Part shown: piece after piece, positions 26,356 to 37,673 of the stretch
Position numbering within the stretch: the stretch's first letter is position 1
How the letters are laid out: each line of letters begins with the position of its first letter
Assembly: GCA_002345025.1 (NCBI GenBank)
Contig: DDUX01000070.1
Span: forward strand, 14,823 to 78,822
Reading direction: 5' to 3'
Length of the DNA: 64,000 bases
From: Candidatus Accumulibacter iunctus
Lineage (GTDB): Bacteria; Pseudomonadota; Gammaproteobacteria; Burkholderiales; Rhodocyclaceae
Program-made: the position numbers and the translations under genes
The notes under the pieces: model-generated
What the model saw: the letters and a program-made list of their open reading frames with translations, nothing else
Database searches by the model: none
Told to the model about the DNA's origin: nothing

Positions 26356-28251
26356 CTAGTCCCCCTCGACATTCTCTTCCCTTGCTGCGCCCTTGGGCAG
26401 CTTGCCAAGCAGATAGTAGTCGAAGACCATGCGCGCGATCGGCGCCGCCGCCTGGGCGCCAAAGCCGCCGTTCTCCACCAGCACGGCGAGGGCAATCGTC
26501 GGTGCCTCGGCCGGCGCATAGGCGATGAAAAGCGCATGATCGCGCAACTCCTTCTTCACCCGCGATTCCTTGTACTCCGCACCCTTGAGGCTGAACACCT
26601 GCGACGTTCCCGTCTTTCCCGCCGAGGTATAGCCGGCTCCGGCAAACGCGCGCGCGCTGGTGCCGCTGATGTTGACCCCGACCATCGCCTTTTTGATCAC
26701 CTCGATATTCTGCCGTTTCCAGGGCAGGATGCGCAGCGGCTCGGGCTCGATCATCGTCTTCTCGCCGGTACGGCTGTCGGTGATGTACTTGACCAGATGC
26801 GGACGATACATGATGCCGTTGTTGGCAATGGCGGCCGTAGCCTGCGCCAGCTGGATCGGCGTGTAGGAATTGTAACCCTGGCCGATGCCGATCGAGATCG
26901 TTTCACCGGCAAACCACTTCTGCTGCTCGGGGCGCCTGAAGCGGCGCTTCTTCCACTCCGGCGAAGGCAGGACGCCCGGCGATTCGCCCTCGATATCGAC
27001 GCCGGTCCTCTGCCCGAAACCGATCTGGCCCATGAAGCGCGCGATGGCGTCGATCCCCATGTCGTTGGCGAGCAGGTAGTAGTAGGTGTCGCAGGAGACG
27101 ACGATCGACTTGTGCATGTCAACCAGACCGTGACCGCCCTTCTTGTCGTCACGGAACTGGTGCCCGCCGAAGTTGAAGACGCCCGGGTCGGAGATCGCCT
27201 GGCCCGGCGTCCGCTTGCCGATTTCGAGCGCTGCCAGGGCCATGAACGGCTTGAAGGTCGAACCCGGCGGATAGGCCCCATTCAGCGCCCGGTTGAGCAG
27301 CGGCTTGTCGGGCGAGTTGTTGAGCTGATCCCAGTCGTCGCTGCGAATGCCGTCGACGAACAGGTTGGGGTCGAAGGTCGGCGTCGATACCAGCGCCAGG
27401 ATGCCGCCGGTGGCAGGCTCGATCGCCACCAGCGCACCGCGGCGATCGCCGAAAGCCTTCTCCGCTATCTCCTGCAGCCGGATGTCGAGCGTCAGGCTCA
27501 GGTTGTTGCCCGGCACCGGAGGTGTGCGCGAGAGGCTGCGCACAGCCCGGCCGCCTGCGTCGATCTCCACCTGCTCGTAACCCGTTTCGCCGTGCAGCTG
27601 AAATTCGTACTTCTGCTCCAGGCCGGACTTGCCGATGTGGTCGGTGCCCTTGTAGTTGTTCGTCTGTTCGCTTTCCTCGATGATCTCGAGGTCGCGCTTG
27701 TTGATGCGGCTGATGTAGCCGATGGCATGCGCTCCGACCGCACCCTCGGGATAGTGGCGGAAGAGGCGCGCCTTGACTTCGACGCCGGGAAAGAGATAGC
27801 GATTGGCGGCAAAGCGCGCCACCTCCTCCTCGCTCAGCCGCGTGCGGATCGGCAGGCTCTCGAAGGTCTTGCTCTCCTCGAGCAGCCTGCGGAAGCGTTT
27901 CCGGTCCTTCGGCAGGACTTCGATCACCTTGCTCAGGCCGTCGATGGTTGCCTCGAGGTCCTCGACCCTCGACGGCGTGATCTCCAGCGTAAAGGCCGAG
28001 TAGTTGCGCGCCAGCACCGTCCACTGGCGATCGAGGATGACGCCCCGGTTGGGAACGATCGGCACCAGCGAGATGCGGTTGTCCTCGGCACGCGTGGAGT
28101 AGTAGTCGTGCTGCACGACCTGCAGGTGAAAGAGGCGCGCAGCGAGGAGGGCGAAGGCGACGAAGACGGCAAACCCGGCCAGCCCGACGCGAAAACGGAA
28201 GCGCTCGAGTTCACGATCCGGAGCATCGAGCCGCGAGTGACGACCGAGCAA
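26356..28251 (-). CDS. mrdA: Penicillin-binding protein 2 (transpeptidase MrdA)
   Basis: The 631-residue protein has an N-terminal membrane anchor (AGFAVFVAFALLAARLFHLQ), the PBP dimerisation domain (VPNRGVILDR) and a transpeptidase domain with STFK (~331), SCD (~386) and KTGTS (~545). It cross-links wall strands during elongation as the partner of RodA. The start is a TTG at 28251 supported by AAGGAG eight bases upstream; no ATG or GTG is available at the right place. It lies between mreD and rodA. Confidence 0.96.
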   Translation of the reverse strand: MLGRHSRLDAPDRELERFRFRVGLAGFAVFVAFALLAARLFHLQVVQHDYYSTRAEDNRISLVPIVPNRGVILDRQWTVLARNYSAFTLEITPSRVEDLEATIDGLSKVIEVLPKDRKRFRRLLEESKTFESLPIRTRLSEEEVARFAANRYLFPGVEVKARLFRHYPEGAVGAHAIGYISRINKRDLEIIEESEQTNNYKGTDHIGKSGLEQKYEFQLHGETGYEQVEIDAGGRAVRSLSRTPPVPGNNLSLTLDIRLQEIAEKAFGDRRGALVAIEPATGGILALVSTPTFDPNLFVDGIRSDDWDQLNNSPDKPLLNRALNGAYPPGSTFKPFMALAALEIGKRTPGQAISDPGVFNFGGHQFRDDKKGGHGLVDMHKSIVVSCDTYYYLLANDMGIDAIARFMGQIGFGQRTGVDIEGESPGVLPSPEWKKRRFRRPEQQKWFAGETISIGIGQGYNSYTPIQLAQATAAIANNGIMYRPHLVKYITDSRTGEKTMIEPEPLRILPWKRQNIEVIKKAMVGVNISGTSARAFAGAGYTSAGKTGTSQVFSLKGAEYKESRVKKELRDHALFIAYAPAEAPTIALAVLVENGGFGAQAAAPIARMVFDYYLLGKLPKGAAREENVEGD

Positions 28252-28332
28252 GACCGGCTCCTTCAGCGAAGCGCGGACGCGGCCACCGCGGGCGCCGTAC
28301 GGTGGCGCGCCGGAACGACCCTTGCCGGTTGC

Positions 28333-28857
28333 TCAGAGCGGGCGATTGGCATCATGGTCAGCCGGCTGATGTTGCGGCAACAGGAGGAGAAAGGTCAGGA
28401 CAGGCCACAGCAGGGTGGCCAGCAGCGGTCCCAGGAAGTAGCCAAAGCCCGGGAAATCCGCGCCGGCAACGGTACGCACGGCGACCTGCACCAACTGCAC
28501 CAGCAGCAGCAGCGGAAAGACATGCAGCGCCTGCTGCCCGAGCGGAAACCACAGGATCCGGCGCGACAGCGAGCCGCCGCCATAGACCGCCAGGACATAG
28601 GCGAGTGCGTGTTGCCCGAGCAGGCTGGCATCGGCGACGTCCATGGCGATTCCGCAGAGAAAGGCAAGGCCCATGCCGACCCGGCGCGGCTCACGCACGC
28701 TCCAGAAGACCAGTAGCAGTGCCAGCCAGTCCGGCAGACCCGTCCACAACGAGGTGGGCAGCAGGTTCAGCAGCAGCGCCACGGCCAGGCTGCAGGCGAT
28801 GAACCACGGGCGAACCGGCAGGAGGATGCGGGCCGACGAACGATAGCTGGTCTGCAT
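28333..28857 (-). CDS. mreD: Rod shape-determining protein MreD
   Basis: This 174-residue, strongly hydrophobic protein has five or six membrane segments (FIACSLAVALLLNLLP, LGQHALAYVLAVYGG, LLATLLWPVLTFLLLLP) and the MreD pattern FLCGIAMDVADASLLGQHA. It belongs to the inner-membrane MreBCD-RodA-PBP2 elongation complex. Only 4 bp separate it from mreC. Confidence 0.93.
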   Translation of the reverse strand: MQTSYRSSARILLPVRPWFIACSLAVALLLNLLPTSLWTGLPDWLALLLVFWSVREPRRVGMGLAFLCGIAMDVADASLLGQHALAYVLAVYGGGSLSRRILWFPLGQQALHVFPLLLLVQLVQVAVRTVAGADFPGFGYFLGPLLATLLWPVLTFLLLLPQHQPADHDANRPL

Positions 28858-28861
28858 GTGG

Positions 28862-29788
28862 CTATTCCCTCCTGAGCCGCTTCTTGCGCGCCGACGACGC
28901 CTTCAGCGGCTTCGTCTCGCGGCCGGTCTCCTGTGCCAGTTCCGCCGGCAGAACAACCGGCGGCCGCTGGTCGAGGACCATCACCTCGCTGAAGTTCTCG
29001 ACGCCCGCCAGCGGCATGCAGAAGATGCGGGCGAACGAGTACGAGGTGTCACGTTCCACATGCACCACCCTGGCAACCGGGAAACCCGGCAGAAAGATCC
29101 CGTCGAGACCGGAAGTCACCAGCGTGTCGCCATTCTGGACATCGGCGTTGGCCGGCAGGAAGCGCAGCTCGAGCTGTCCGTTGCCGAGGCCGAAGACCAC
29201 CGAACGCTGACCCGTCCGGACGATCTGCACCGGCACCGCCTGCTCCTTGTCGGTGATCAGCGTCACCTCGGCGACGAACGGGAAGATCCGCGTCACCTGG
29301 CCAACGACGCCTGCATCGTCGATCACCGGCAGGCCGGCGACCACCCCGTCCTGCTGCCCCTTGTCGATGACGATCCGTCGCGTGTAGGGATCACGCGCAG
29401 CGTAAAGGATCTGTGCCACCTGACCGCTGGCATGCTGCCGCTCCCTGACGCCAAGAAGCTTGCGCAGGCGCTCGTTCTCGACTTCGAGTTGCTGCGTGCG
29501 CAGCAGCGTCGTCACCTTCTCCATGTGCGCCTGTTGCAGGCGCGCGTTCTCTTCGCGCAGGTGGGCGAGGCTGACGAAGTAGTCACCGGCACTGGCGACC
29601 GAATGTGCCGGCAGATGCGCCAGCTGCTGCAGCGGATGGGTGAACAGCGACAACGCCTGCCGCACGACCTCCACTGCCTGCAGGCGGGCATCGACGACCA
29701 GCAAGGCCACCGCAACCGCGACGTAGAAGGATAGCAACGCCAGCGGCGCCGGCCCACGCTTGAAAAACGGTGGCGGCTGATGTTCCAT
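28862..29788 (-). CDS. mreC: Rod shape-determining protein MreC
   Basis: The 308-residue product has a membrane anchor (LALLSFYVAVAVALLVVDA), a coiled coil (HLREENARLQQAHMEKV, QQLEVENERLRKLLGV) and the periplasmic beta domain (DKGQQDGVVAGLPVIDDAGVVGQV, VTSGLDGIFLPGFPVARV). It bridges MreB to the periplasmic wall enzymes. The basic tail is typical of Betaproteobacteria. Confidence 0.95.
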   Translation of the reverse strand: MEHQPPPFFKRGPAPLALLSFYVAVAVALLVVDARLQAVEVVRQALSLFTHPLQQLAHLPAHSVASAGDYFVSLAHLREENARLQQAHMEKVTTLLRTQQLEVENERLRKLLGVRERQHASGQVAQILYAARDPYTRRIVIDKGQQDGVVAGLPVIDDAGVVGQVTRIFPFVAEVTLITDKEQAVPVQIVRTGQRSVVFGLGNGQLELRFLPANADVQNGDTLVTSGLDGIFLPGFPVARVVHVERDTSYSFARIFCMPLAGVENFSEVMVLDQRPPVVLPAELAQETGRETKPLKASSARKKRLRRE

Positions 29789-29836
29789 CGATCAGGCCTG
29801 GCAACTCGCAACGCACGGCAAGGCCGCCGCCACGGG

Positions 29837-30983
<1,147 letters not shown>

Positions 30984-31280
30984 ATGTCGCTCACCCTAGA
31001 ACAGGTGCATCGCATTGCCCATCTGGCCCGCATCGAAGTCGACGAGGCCGAGGCCCGCCGCACCCTTGGCCAGCTCAACGAAATCTTCAGCCTCATCGAA
31101 ACGATGCAGGCAGTCGACACGCAAGGGGTCGAGCCGATGGCGCACGCCCAGGAGCTGGCGCAACGCCTGCGTCCGGACTGCGTGACCGAAAACGACCAAC
31201 TGGCCCTGCGCGCGGCCTTCCAGGCGATCGCGCCGGAAGCCGAGGCCGGCCTCTACCTCGTGCCAAAGGTCATCGAATGA
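30984..31280 (+). CDS. gatC: Asp-tRNA(Asn)/Glu-tRNA(Gln) amidotransferase subunit C
   Basis: From ATG 30984 the protein has 98 residues, the normal length, with [35 protein letters not shown] and ending YLVPKVIE. GatC wraps around GatA and stabilises the GatAB complex. The stop overlaps the gatA ATG by 4 nt. Confidence 0.95.
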   Translation: MSLTLEQVHRIAHLARIEVDEAEARRTLGQLNEIFSLIETMQAVDTQGVEPMAHAQELAQRLRPDCVTENDQLALRAAFQAIAPEAEAGLYLVPKVIE

Positions 31281-32746
31281 TTGAGTTCAGTCTCGCCGAA
31301 ATCGCGCAGGCCCTCGCCAGCCGAGAGATCTCGAGTGTCGAACTGACCGGGCTCTACCTCGATCGGATCGCCCGTCACAACCCGCAACTGAACGCCTTCA
31401 TCACCGTCAACGCCGAGCGCAGCCTGGCGCAGGCGCGGGCCGCCGACGACCGGCTGGCGCGAGGTGACGCACAGGTGCTGACCGGCATTCCGATTGCCCA
31501 CAAGGACATTTTCTGCGCCCGGGACTGGCTGACGACCTGCGGCTCGAAGATGCTGGGCAACTTCGTCAGCCCCTACGATGCGGCCGTCATCAGCCGTTTC
31601 CACGAGGCCGGCGCGGTGCTGCTCGGCAAGACCAACATGGACGAGTTCGCGATGGGCTCGTCGACCGAGACCTCCTTCTACGGGCCAACCGCCAATCCGT
31701 GGGCGCTGGACCGCGTCCCCGGCGGTTCGTCCGGCGGCTCGGCGGCGGCAGTTGCGGCACGCCTGGCGCCGGCAGCAACCGGTACCGACACCGGTGGATC
31801 GATTCGCCAGCCGGCCGCCCTGTGCAACCTCAGCGGAATGAAGCCGACCTACGGCGTCATCTCGCGCTACGGCATGATCGCTTTCGCCTCGTCGCTCGAC
31901 CAGGCGGGCCCGCTCGCCCGTTCGGCAGCCGACTGCGCGCTGCTGCTGAACTGCATGGCCGGTTTCGACGAACGCGACTCGACCAGCCTCGACCGCCCGC
32001 GCGAGGACTTCAGCCGCGAACTGACGGCGGCCGCCAGCAGCAGGCCGCTCGCCGGACTACGCATCGGCTTGCCGGAACAGTTCTTTGGTGACGGCTGCAG
32101 CCCCGAGGTCATGCAACTCGTCGAAGCCGCCATCGCCGAGTACCGCAACCTTGGCGCCGAGACGGTGGCCGTCAGCCTGCCGAGCATGCAGCTCTCGGTG
32201 GCCGCGTATTACGTGATCGCACCGGCAGAGGCGAGTTCGAATCTGGCACGCTTCGACGGCGTCCGCTACGGCTACCGCGCACCAGCCTACGACGACCTCA
32301 CCGACATGTACTGCAAGAGCCGCGCGCAGGGTTTCGGCGCCGAGGTCAAGCGCCGCATCCTGATCGGCACCTACGTCCTCTCGCACGGCTACTACGACGC
32401 CTACTACCTGCAGGCACAACGCATCCGCCGGCTGATCGCCAGTGATTTTGCCGAGGCCTTCCGGCAGTGCGAAGTGATCATCGGCCCAACCAGTCCGAGC
32501 ACCGCTTTCAGACTCGGCGAGAAGGCTGCCGATCCGGTGCAGATGTACCTCTCCGACATCTATACGATCGCCGTCAACCTGGCCGGCCTGCCCGGGATCT
32601 CGATTCCTTGCGGCTTCGCCGCCGGCCTGCCGGCAGGCCTGCAGTTGATCGGCAACTACTTCACCGAAGCGCGGCTGCTCAACGTCGCCCACCGCTACCA
32701 GCAGGCAACCGACTGGCACCTGCAGTGCCCGGCCGGCCATGCCTGA
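31277..32746 (+). CDS. gatA: Amidotransferase subunit A (glutaminase)
   Basis: The 489-residue amidase-signature protein shows the Lys in PIAHKDIF (~77), the Ser in [10 protein letters not shown] (~154) and the nucleophile in [11 protein letters not shown] (~175), the Ser-cisSer-Lys triad. It releases ammonia from glutamine and passes it to GatB for transamidation of mischarged tRNAs. Presence of gatCAB implies that Gln-tRNA and/or Asn-tRNA are made by the indirect route. Confidence 0.96.
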   Translation: MIEFSLAEIAQALASREISSVELTGLYLDRIARHNPQLNAFITVNAERSLAQARAADDRLARGDAQVLTGIPIAHKDIFCARDWLTTCGSKMLGNFVSPYDAAVISRFHEAGAVLLGKTNMDEFAMGSSTETSFYGPTANPWALDRVPGGSSGGSAAAVAARLAPAATGTDTGGSIRQPAALCNLSGMKPTYGVISRYGMIAFASSLDQAGPLARSAADCALLLNCMAGFDERDSTSLDRPREDFSRELTAAASSRPLAGLRIGLPEQFFGDGCSPEVMQLVEAAIAEYRNLGAETVAVSLPSMQLSVAAYYVIAPAEASSNLARFDGVRYGYRAPAYDDLTDMYCKSRAQGFGAEVKRRILIGTYVLSHGYYDAYYLQAQRIRRLIASDFAEAFRQCEVIIGPTSPSTAFRLGEKAADPVQMYLSDIYTIAVNLAGLPGISIPCGFAAGLPAGLQLIGNYFTEARLLNVAHRYQQATDWHLQCPAGHA

Positions 32747-32859
32747 GATGCCGCGTCTGCTGGTCGGGCAGCCTGCCGGGTCGGCGACACCGTTCCACCC
32801 GGTCGGCGCAGGCACACGCCTGGCCCGGACCGCGGCCCTTGAAGAGTGAGCAAGCAGAG

Positions 32860-34314
32860 ATGAAACAGTGGGAAGTCGTCATCGGTATCGAAACGCATGT
32901 ACAGCTGTCAACCCGAGCCAAGATCTTTTCCGGCAGTTCGACCGCCTTTGGTGCCGCACCCAACCTGCAGGCCAATGCCGTGGACATCGCGCTGCCCGGC
33001 GTCCTGCCGGTACTCAACAGGCGAGCCGTCGAATGCGCGATCCGCTTCGGTCTCGCGGTGGACGGCGAGATCGCCGCGAAGTCGGTCTTCGCGCGCAAGA
33101 ACTACTTCTATCCGGATCTGCCGAAGGGCTACCAGATCAGCCAGTACGAGCTGCCGGTGGTGCGTGGCGGCAGACTGCCGGTCCAGGTCGGTGAGCGCGA
33201 GAAGATGATCGCCCTGACCCGTGCACACCTCGAGGAGGATGCCGGCAAGTCGCTGCACGAAGGACTCGGCCAGGCAGCCCAGGGGCGATCGGGAATCGAC
33301 CTCAACCGGGCCGGAACACCACTGCTCGAGATCGTCACCGAGCCCGACATGCGTTCGGCCGCGGAAGCCGTCGCTTACGCCCGGGCGCTGCACGCGCTGG
33401 TACGCTGGATCGGCATCTGCGATGGCAACATGCAGGAAGGCTCGTTCCGCTGCGATGCCAACGTCTCGATCAGACCGGCAGGCGAGACGCTTTTCGGCAC
33501 CCGACGCGAGATCAAGAACCTCAATTCCTTCCGCTTCCTGCAACAGGCGATCGACTACGAGGTGCGCTGGCAGATCGCCACCATCGAGGACGGCGGCAGC
33601 ATCGAGCAGGCAACGGTCCTGTTCGACGCGGACAGCGGCGAGACGCGTGCGATGCGCTCGAAGGAGGATGCCCACGATTACCGTTACTTCCCCGACCCGG
33701 ACCTGCTGCCGCTGGTCATCGACCGCCAGTGGGTGGCGCAGGCTCGCGCCGAGTTGCCCGAACTGCCAGCTGCCCGGCGCGAGCGGTTGATGGCCGACAG
33801 CGGGCTGTCCGCTTACGACGCCAGCATCCTGACCGCTTCGCTCGACCTGGCGAACTACTACGAAGCGACCGTTACCGCCGCGGGCAAGGAAAACGCCAAG
33901 ATCTGTGCCAACTGGGTGATGGTCGACCTGGCGGCGCGGCTGCACAGGGAAGACCGCGACATCGGCGAGTCACCGATCTCGGCGGCGCAGCTCGGTGGAC
34001 TGATTGCCCGCATCGCCGACGGAACGATCTCGACGAGCATGGCGCGCAAGGTCTTCGACGAGCTCTGCAGCGGCGGCCAAGCCAGTTCGGCCGACGCGAT
34101 CATCGCCAGTCAGGGGCTGCAGCAGATCAGTGACAGCGGCGCGCTGACGGCACTGATCGACGAGTTGCTGGCCGCCAACCCGGGCATGGTTGCCGAGTTC
34201 AGGTCAGGCCGGGAAAAGGCGTTCAACGCTCTGGTCGGTCAGGTGATGAAGGCGACGCGCGGCCAAGCCAACCCGCAGCGGGTCAGTGAATTGCTGCGGC
34301 AGAAGCTCGCCTGA
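32860..34314 (+). CDS. gatB: Asp-tRNA(Asn)/Glu-tRNA(Gln) amidotransferase subunit B
   Basis: From ATG 32860 the protein has 484 residues starting [15 protein letters not shown], the classical GatB opening. The core includes [42 protein letters not shown] and [10 protein letters not shown]. The C-terminal YqeY-like tail ([13 protein letters not shown]) binds tRNA. GatB activates the misacylated tRNA and receives ammonia from GatA. A 113-bp gap separates it from gatA. Confidence 0.96.
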   Translation: MKQWEVVIGIETHVQLSTRAKIFSGSSTAFGAAPNLQANAVDIALPGVLPVLNRRAVECAIRFGLAVDGEIAAKSVFARKNYFYPDLPKGYQISQYELPVVRGGRLPVQVGEREKMIALTRAHLEEDAGKSLHEGLGQAAQGRSGIDLNRAGTPLLEIVTEPDMRSAAEAVAYARALHALVRWIGICDGNMQEGSFRCDANVSIRPAGETLFGTRREIKNLNSFRFLQQAIDYEVRWQIATIEDGGSIEQATVLFDADSGETRAMRSKEDAHDYRYFPDPDLLPLVIDRQWVAQARAELPELPAARRERLMADSGLSAYDASILTASLDLANYYEATVTAAGKENAKICANWVMVDLAARLHREDRDIGESPISAAQLGGLIARIADGTISTSMARKVFDELCSGGQASSADAIIASQGLQQISDSGALTALIDELLAANPGMVAEFRSGREKAFNALVGQVMKATRGQANPQRVSELLRQKLA

Positions 34315-34354
34315 AAGCCCGCCGCTCGCCCGGACGGGAAGCCGCCGCGCGCCG

Positions 34355-34993
34355 TCAGGGTCGCCCGGAAGGCGGCCGCTTGGAGAGTTCGATGAAGCGG
34401 CGCAGGTCATCGTCGTACTTCAGGCGAATCGTGTCGCGGTCCTTCTTCTTCGATTCGATCACCGACTCCTGCGCCCGGATCTCCTGATCGGCATCGCGCA
34501 GGCCCTTCGCCACCTCGACCGGCAACTGCCGGTTCCTGTAGAACTCGGCCTCATCCTCGAAGCGCTTGCGCTGACGACGCACATCGGCGATCCGTTCCTC
34601 GGCTGCCTTGATGGCCGCGCTCAGGTCCCGCTCGGCGCGCGCCCGCATCAGTTCGATATCCTTCTCGCTGCCATAGGTGTTGAGCAGCGCTTGGTCCTTC
34701 CGCCTCTGCTCGCTGAGCAACCGCTCCTGTTCGCGGCGGCGCTGCTCTTCGGCGGCTCGCTGGGCGCGCTGCTCGGGACTCAGTGGTGCCTCGACGGTGC
34801 GCACGGGCCGACCGGACACGCCGATCTCGCGATACGCCCGCCCGATGCAGATGGCCGGCAGGATGTCACCGCAGACCTGCTTGCCCGAGTCATCGTGGCA
34901 ACAGAAGATCGTCACCCCGGCAAGCGCCGGCGGCGCGACTGCCAGTGCCACCAGTAGCAGGAGGCTTCTGCTAGGCGACACGCGCAATGCCAT
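34355..34993 (-). CDS. Secreted coiled-coil protein of unknown function
   Basis: The 212-residue product starts with a signal peptide ([16 protein letters not shown]). Four cysteines follow within ~25 residues ([20 protein letters not shown]), then a long charged coiled coil rich in Arg/Glu/Gln (~70-200). The start ATG 34993 overlaps the pyrE 3' end by 23 nt, so it is probably cotranscribed with pyrE. The Cys-rich head resembles DUF4124-type periplasmic proteins, but I do not recognise a function. Confidence 0.7.
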   Translation of the reverse strand: MALRVSPSRSLLLLVALAVAPPALAGVTIFCCHDDSGKQVCGDILPAICIGRAYREIGVSGRPVRTVEAPLSPEQRAQRAAEEQRRREQERLLSEQRRKDQALLNTYGSEKDIELMRARAERDLSAAIKAAEERIADVRRQRKRFEDEAEFYRNRQLPVEVAKGLRDADQEIRAQESVIESKKKDRDTIRLKYDDDLRRFIELSKRPPSGRP

Positions 34994-35618
34994 ACTGCTG
35001 CCGATAGGCAGCGACCACCGCCTCGTTCTGCCGGAGTTGCGGACTGTTGCGGAGAAAGCCCATCAGGTCGTCCAGCGTCGCGACGGCGACCACCGGCATG
35101 CCGTAATCGCGCTCAACCTCCTGCACCGCGGACAACTCGCCCTGACCCCGCTCCATGCGGTCGAGGGCGATGACCACGCCGGCAGGCGAAGCACCCGCGG
35201 CGCGAATCAAATCCACCGATTCGCGAATCGACGTGCCGGCGGTGATGACATCGTCGATGATCAGAACGCGACCGGCGAGTGGCGCACCGACGATGCTGCC
35301 GCCCTCACCGTGATCCTTGGCCTCCTTGCGATTGAAGGAGAACGGCAGGTTCAGTCCTCCCCGGGCGAGCGCCACCGCAGTCACCGCGACCAGCGGAATA
35401 CCTTTGTAGGCCGGACCGAACAGACTATCGGCAACGATCCCGCTGCTGCTGATCGCCTTGGCGTAGAATTCGGCCAGCCGACCGAGGGCGGCGCCGTCGT
35501 TGAACAGGCCGGCGTTGAAAAAGTACGGCGACAGCCGGCCCCCTTTGGTTCTGAACTCGCCGAAACGGAGCACGTTCTGCGCCACCGCGAATTCGATGAA
35601 CTGCTGTCGGAAATCCAT
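34971..35618 (-). CDS. pyrE: Orotate phosphoribosyltransferase
   Basis: The 215-residue enzyme carries [41 protein letters not shown] and the PRPP loop [17 protein letters not shown]. It converts orotate and PRPP to OMP in pyrimidine synthesis. It is divergent from exonuclease III with 42 bp between the starts, a common pairing in Betaproteobacteria. Confidence 0.96.
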   Translation of the reverse strand: MDFRQQFIEFAVAQNVLRFGEFRTKGGRLSPYFFNAGLFNDGAALGRLAEFYAKAISSSGIVADSLFGPAYKGIPLVAVTAVALARGGLNLPFSFNRKEAKDHGEGGSIVGAPLAGRVLIIDDVITAGTSIRESVDLIRAAGASPAGVVIALDRMERGQGELSAVQEVERDYGMPVVAVATLDDLMGFLRNSPQLRQNEAVVAAYRQQYGIARVA

Positions 35619-35660
35619 GGACTCTATTTCACTGAAAGCCGGTCTCGGCGCCTGCCAGCT

Positions 35661-36461
35661 ATGTTACGCATCATTACGCTGAACCTCAACGGCATTCGCT
35701 CGGCGTGGCGCCGGGGACTCCTGCCCTGGCTCGACAGGCAGAACGCCGACATCGTCTGCGTTCAGGAACTGCGAGCCCACGCAGCGGACCTCGACGAGCA
35801 GATGCAGGCGCCCGCTGGACTGCATGCCTACTACTGCCACGCCGGCAGGAAGGGCTACAGCGGCGTCGGCCTGTGGTGCCGGACTAAGCCCGACCAGGTG
35901 GTCGATCACCTCGGCAGCGCCGAGTTCGACCCGGAAGGCCGCTACCTGCGTGCCGATTTCGGCAGGCTGTCGGTGGTGTCCCTGTACCAGCCGTCCGGGT
36001 CCAGCTCGGACGAGCGTCAGCAGGCCAAGTACCGCTTCATGGCGCTGATCGGCCCACATCTGAAACGCCTCGCCGACAGCGGCCGCGAGATCATCGTCTG
36101 CGGCGACTGGAACATCGCGCATCAGGAGATCGACCTCAGGAACTGGCGCAGCAACCGCGGCAATTCCGGCTTTCTGCCCGAGGAGCGCGCCTGGGTCAGC
36201 GGCCTGCTGAATGAGGATGGCTGGTGCGACGTGTACCGCCGCCTGCATCCGGAGGCTACCGGCGAGTCATACACCTGGTGGTCCAATCGCGGTCAGGCGT
36301 GGGCGAAGAACGTCGGCTGGCGACTGGACTACCAACTGGCGACCGCAGACATCGCCGGCAGGGCCCGGCGAGCTGCCATCTACAGACAGGAGCGCTTCAG
36401 CGACCACGCCCCACTGACGATCGACTACGACTGCACGCTGACAAGTTCCGACAAGCATTGA
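35661..36461 (+). CDS. xth: Exodeoxyribonuclease III (AP endonuclease family)
   Basis: From ATG 35661 the protein has 266 residues. Motifs are [21 protein letters not shown] (metal-binding Glu), [11 protein letters not shown] (Asp/Asn), WRLDYQLAT and the catalytic His in [12 protein letters not shown]. It repairs abasic sites and degrades 3' ends of duplex DNA. The stop lies within the -35 region proposed for the next gene. Confidence 0.93.
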   Translation: MLRIITLNLNGIRSAWRRGLLPWLDRQNADIVCVQELRAHAADLDEQMQAPAGLHAYYCHAGRKGYSGVGLWCRTKPDQVVDHLGSAEFDPEGRYLRADFGRLSVVSLYQPSGSSSDERQQAKYRFMALIGPHLKRLADSGREIIVCGDWNIAHQEIDLRNWRSNRGNSGFLPEERAWVSGLLNEDGWCDVYRRLHPEATGESYTWWSNRGQAWAKNVGWRLDYQLATADIAGRARRAAIYRQERFSDHAPLTIDYDCTLTSSDKH

Positions 36462-36484
36462 TCTTCGCCAGCGTTTTCTATAAT
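36458..36484 (+). promoter_or_regulatory. Promoter candidate for the ElaB/YqjE/YqjK genes
   Basis: A perfect TATAAT (36479-36484) is preceded by TTGATC (36458-36463) with a short 15-bp spacer. The ATG of the DUF883 gene is 73 bp downstream of the -10. Confidence 0.4.
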
Positions 36485-36556
36485 GTGAAGGTCTCGTCGA
36501 GAGCTCCCGTAGCAGCTGCGTTCTTCCTGTCATCACCTTCCACTGTGAGGCCCACA

Positions 36557-36877
36557 ATGTCCGAAGTCACCGATCTTTCCACCGCCAACAAACAGAAACT
36601 CGTCTCCGACATGAAGGTCGTGGTCGCAGACGCAGAGGAGATCCTGCGCGCCACCGCCGGCGTTGCGGGTGACAAGATGGGCGACCTGCGCGAGCGCTTC
36701 GGCGAACGGCTGCGCGACGCCCGCATCCGGCTGGCTGACGCCGAAGCGGCGCTCGTCGACCGCACCAAGGCTGCCGCTCGCGCGACCGACGACTACGTGC
36801 ACGAGAACCCCTGGCGCGCCGTCGGCCTGGCTGCAGCCGTCGGTTTGCTGCTTGGCGTGATCATCGGCCGTCGCTGA
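36557..36877 (+). CDS. DUF883 (ElaB/YqjD family) membrane-anchored protein
   Basis: The 106-residue protein has a long amphipathic helical region (KQKLVSDMKVVVADAEEIL, RLADAEAALVDRTKAA), then YVHENPWRAVGLAAAVGLLLGVIIGRR, the exact tail type of ElaB/YqjD. Those proteins are tail-anchored in the inner membrane and bind ribosomes in stationary phase in E. coli. It heads a three-gene set with YqjE- and YqjK-like proteins. Confidence 0.9.
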   Translation: MSEVTDLSTANKQKLVSDMKVVVADAEEILRATAGVAGDKMGDLRERFGERLRDARIRLADAEAALVDRTKAAARATDDYVHENPWRAVGLAAAVGLLLGVIIGRR

Positions 36878-36891
36878 TCAGCGCGGACGCG

Positions 36892-37302
36892 ATGAGCGAT
36901 CGCCCCGGCGGTGTCAGCGGCGGCTTGCTGGCGGCAGCGAAGAACAGCGCCGCGACACTGCTGGCCACCGGCCGAACGCGCCTCGAACTGCTCGGTAACG
37001 AGTTCGCCGAGGAGAAGCTGCGTGCACTCCGTCTGCTGTTGCTGGCGCAGGTCGCGGCATTCTGTCTGATCATCGGCACCATTCTCGTGCTTGGTCTGGT
37101 CACCATCTTCTACTGGGAGTACCGGGTTCTGCTGCTGACCGTTCTGAGCGCCCTCTTCCTGCTTGCCGGTGGCGCCACCCTGCTCGTGCTGCGGCGCGCG
37201 GCGCACGGGCGCCGGCACCTGTTCACCACCAGCATCGCCGAGCTTGAGCGCGACATTCGTCTGTTGCAGGGCGCGGTACGCAGTGAATCAAGAGCTGATT
37301 GA
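36892..37302 (+). CDS. YqjE-like (phage holin superfamily, DUF1469) membrane protein
   Basis: The 136-residue protein has an N-terminal amphipathic stretch (GRTRLELLGNEFAEEKLRAL) and two adjacent membrane helices (LLLAQVAAFCLIIGTILVLG and VLLLTVLSALFLLAGGATLL). It matches the YqjE family in length and order next to a YqjD-like gene. The role is probably in the envelope during stress; no holin activity is implied. Confidence 0.85.
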   Translation: MSDRPGGVSGGLLAAAKNSAATLLATGRTRLELLGNEFAEEKLRALRLLLLAQVAAFCLIIGTILVLGLVTIFYWEYRVLLLTVLSALFLLAGGATLLVLRRAAHGRRHLFTTSIAELERDIRLLQGAVRSESRAD

Positions 37303-37603
37303 CCTTGCTGTCGAGCGCGGCCGGCTGCTCGAGCGCATCAGCAGCCAGCGCCAGTTGCTCGCGCAGCAGTTGCAGCCGGTAGGCGCGGCAATGGGAGCAG
37401 CCGACCGCGTCGTCGCCAGCGCCCGCAGGTGTGGCGACTACCTCAAGCGACATCCCGAACTGGTCGCGACGAGTGTCGCCGTGCTTGTCATCCTGCGCCC
37501 GAGCCGCGTCTGGCGGTGGGGCAGACGCGGCTTCTTCGCCTGGCGTACCTGGCGCATGCTGCGCCGGGAACTGTCGGACCTCGGCTTCGTCGACCGCACT
37601 TGA
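37283..37603 (+). CDS. YqjK-like protein
   Basis: The GTG at 37283 lies inside the 3' end of the YqjE-like gene (20-nt overlap) and gives 106 residues. The start VNQELIDLAVERGRLLERISSQR and the hydrophobic middle (HPELVATSVAVLVIL) fit the YqjK family. The C-terminus is rich in Arg and Trp (WRWGRRGFFAWRTWRMLRR). This completes the ElaB-YqjE-YqjK series. Function unknown. Confidence 0.75.
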   Translation: MNQELIDLAVERGRLLERISSQRQLLAQQLQPVGAAMGAADRVVASARRCGDYLKRHPELVATSVAVLVILRPSRVWRWGRRGFFAWRTWRMLRRELSDLGFVDRT

Positions 37604-37673
37604 GCAGGCGCCACGGGCCGCCTGCCCGCCGCCCGCCAACGGATCGCCGGCCCCAGGCAGATCTCGAGCAGCC

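Noticed and set aside
24934..28716. Very long plus-strand open frame (1,260 codons) opposite rlpA, rodA and mrdA
   Set aside because: It is the antisense shadow of three well-recognised genes; its translation is Arg/Gln/His-rich without any domain, a known artefact of GC-rich coding DNA.
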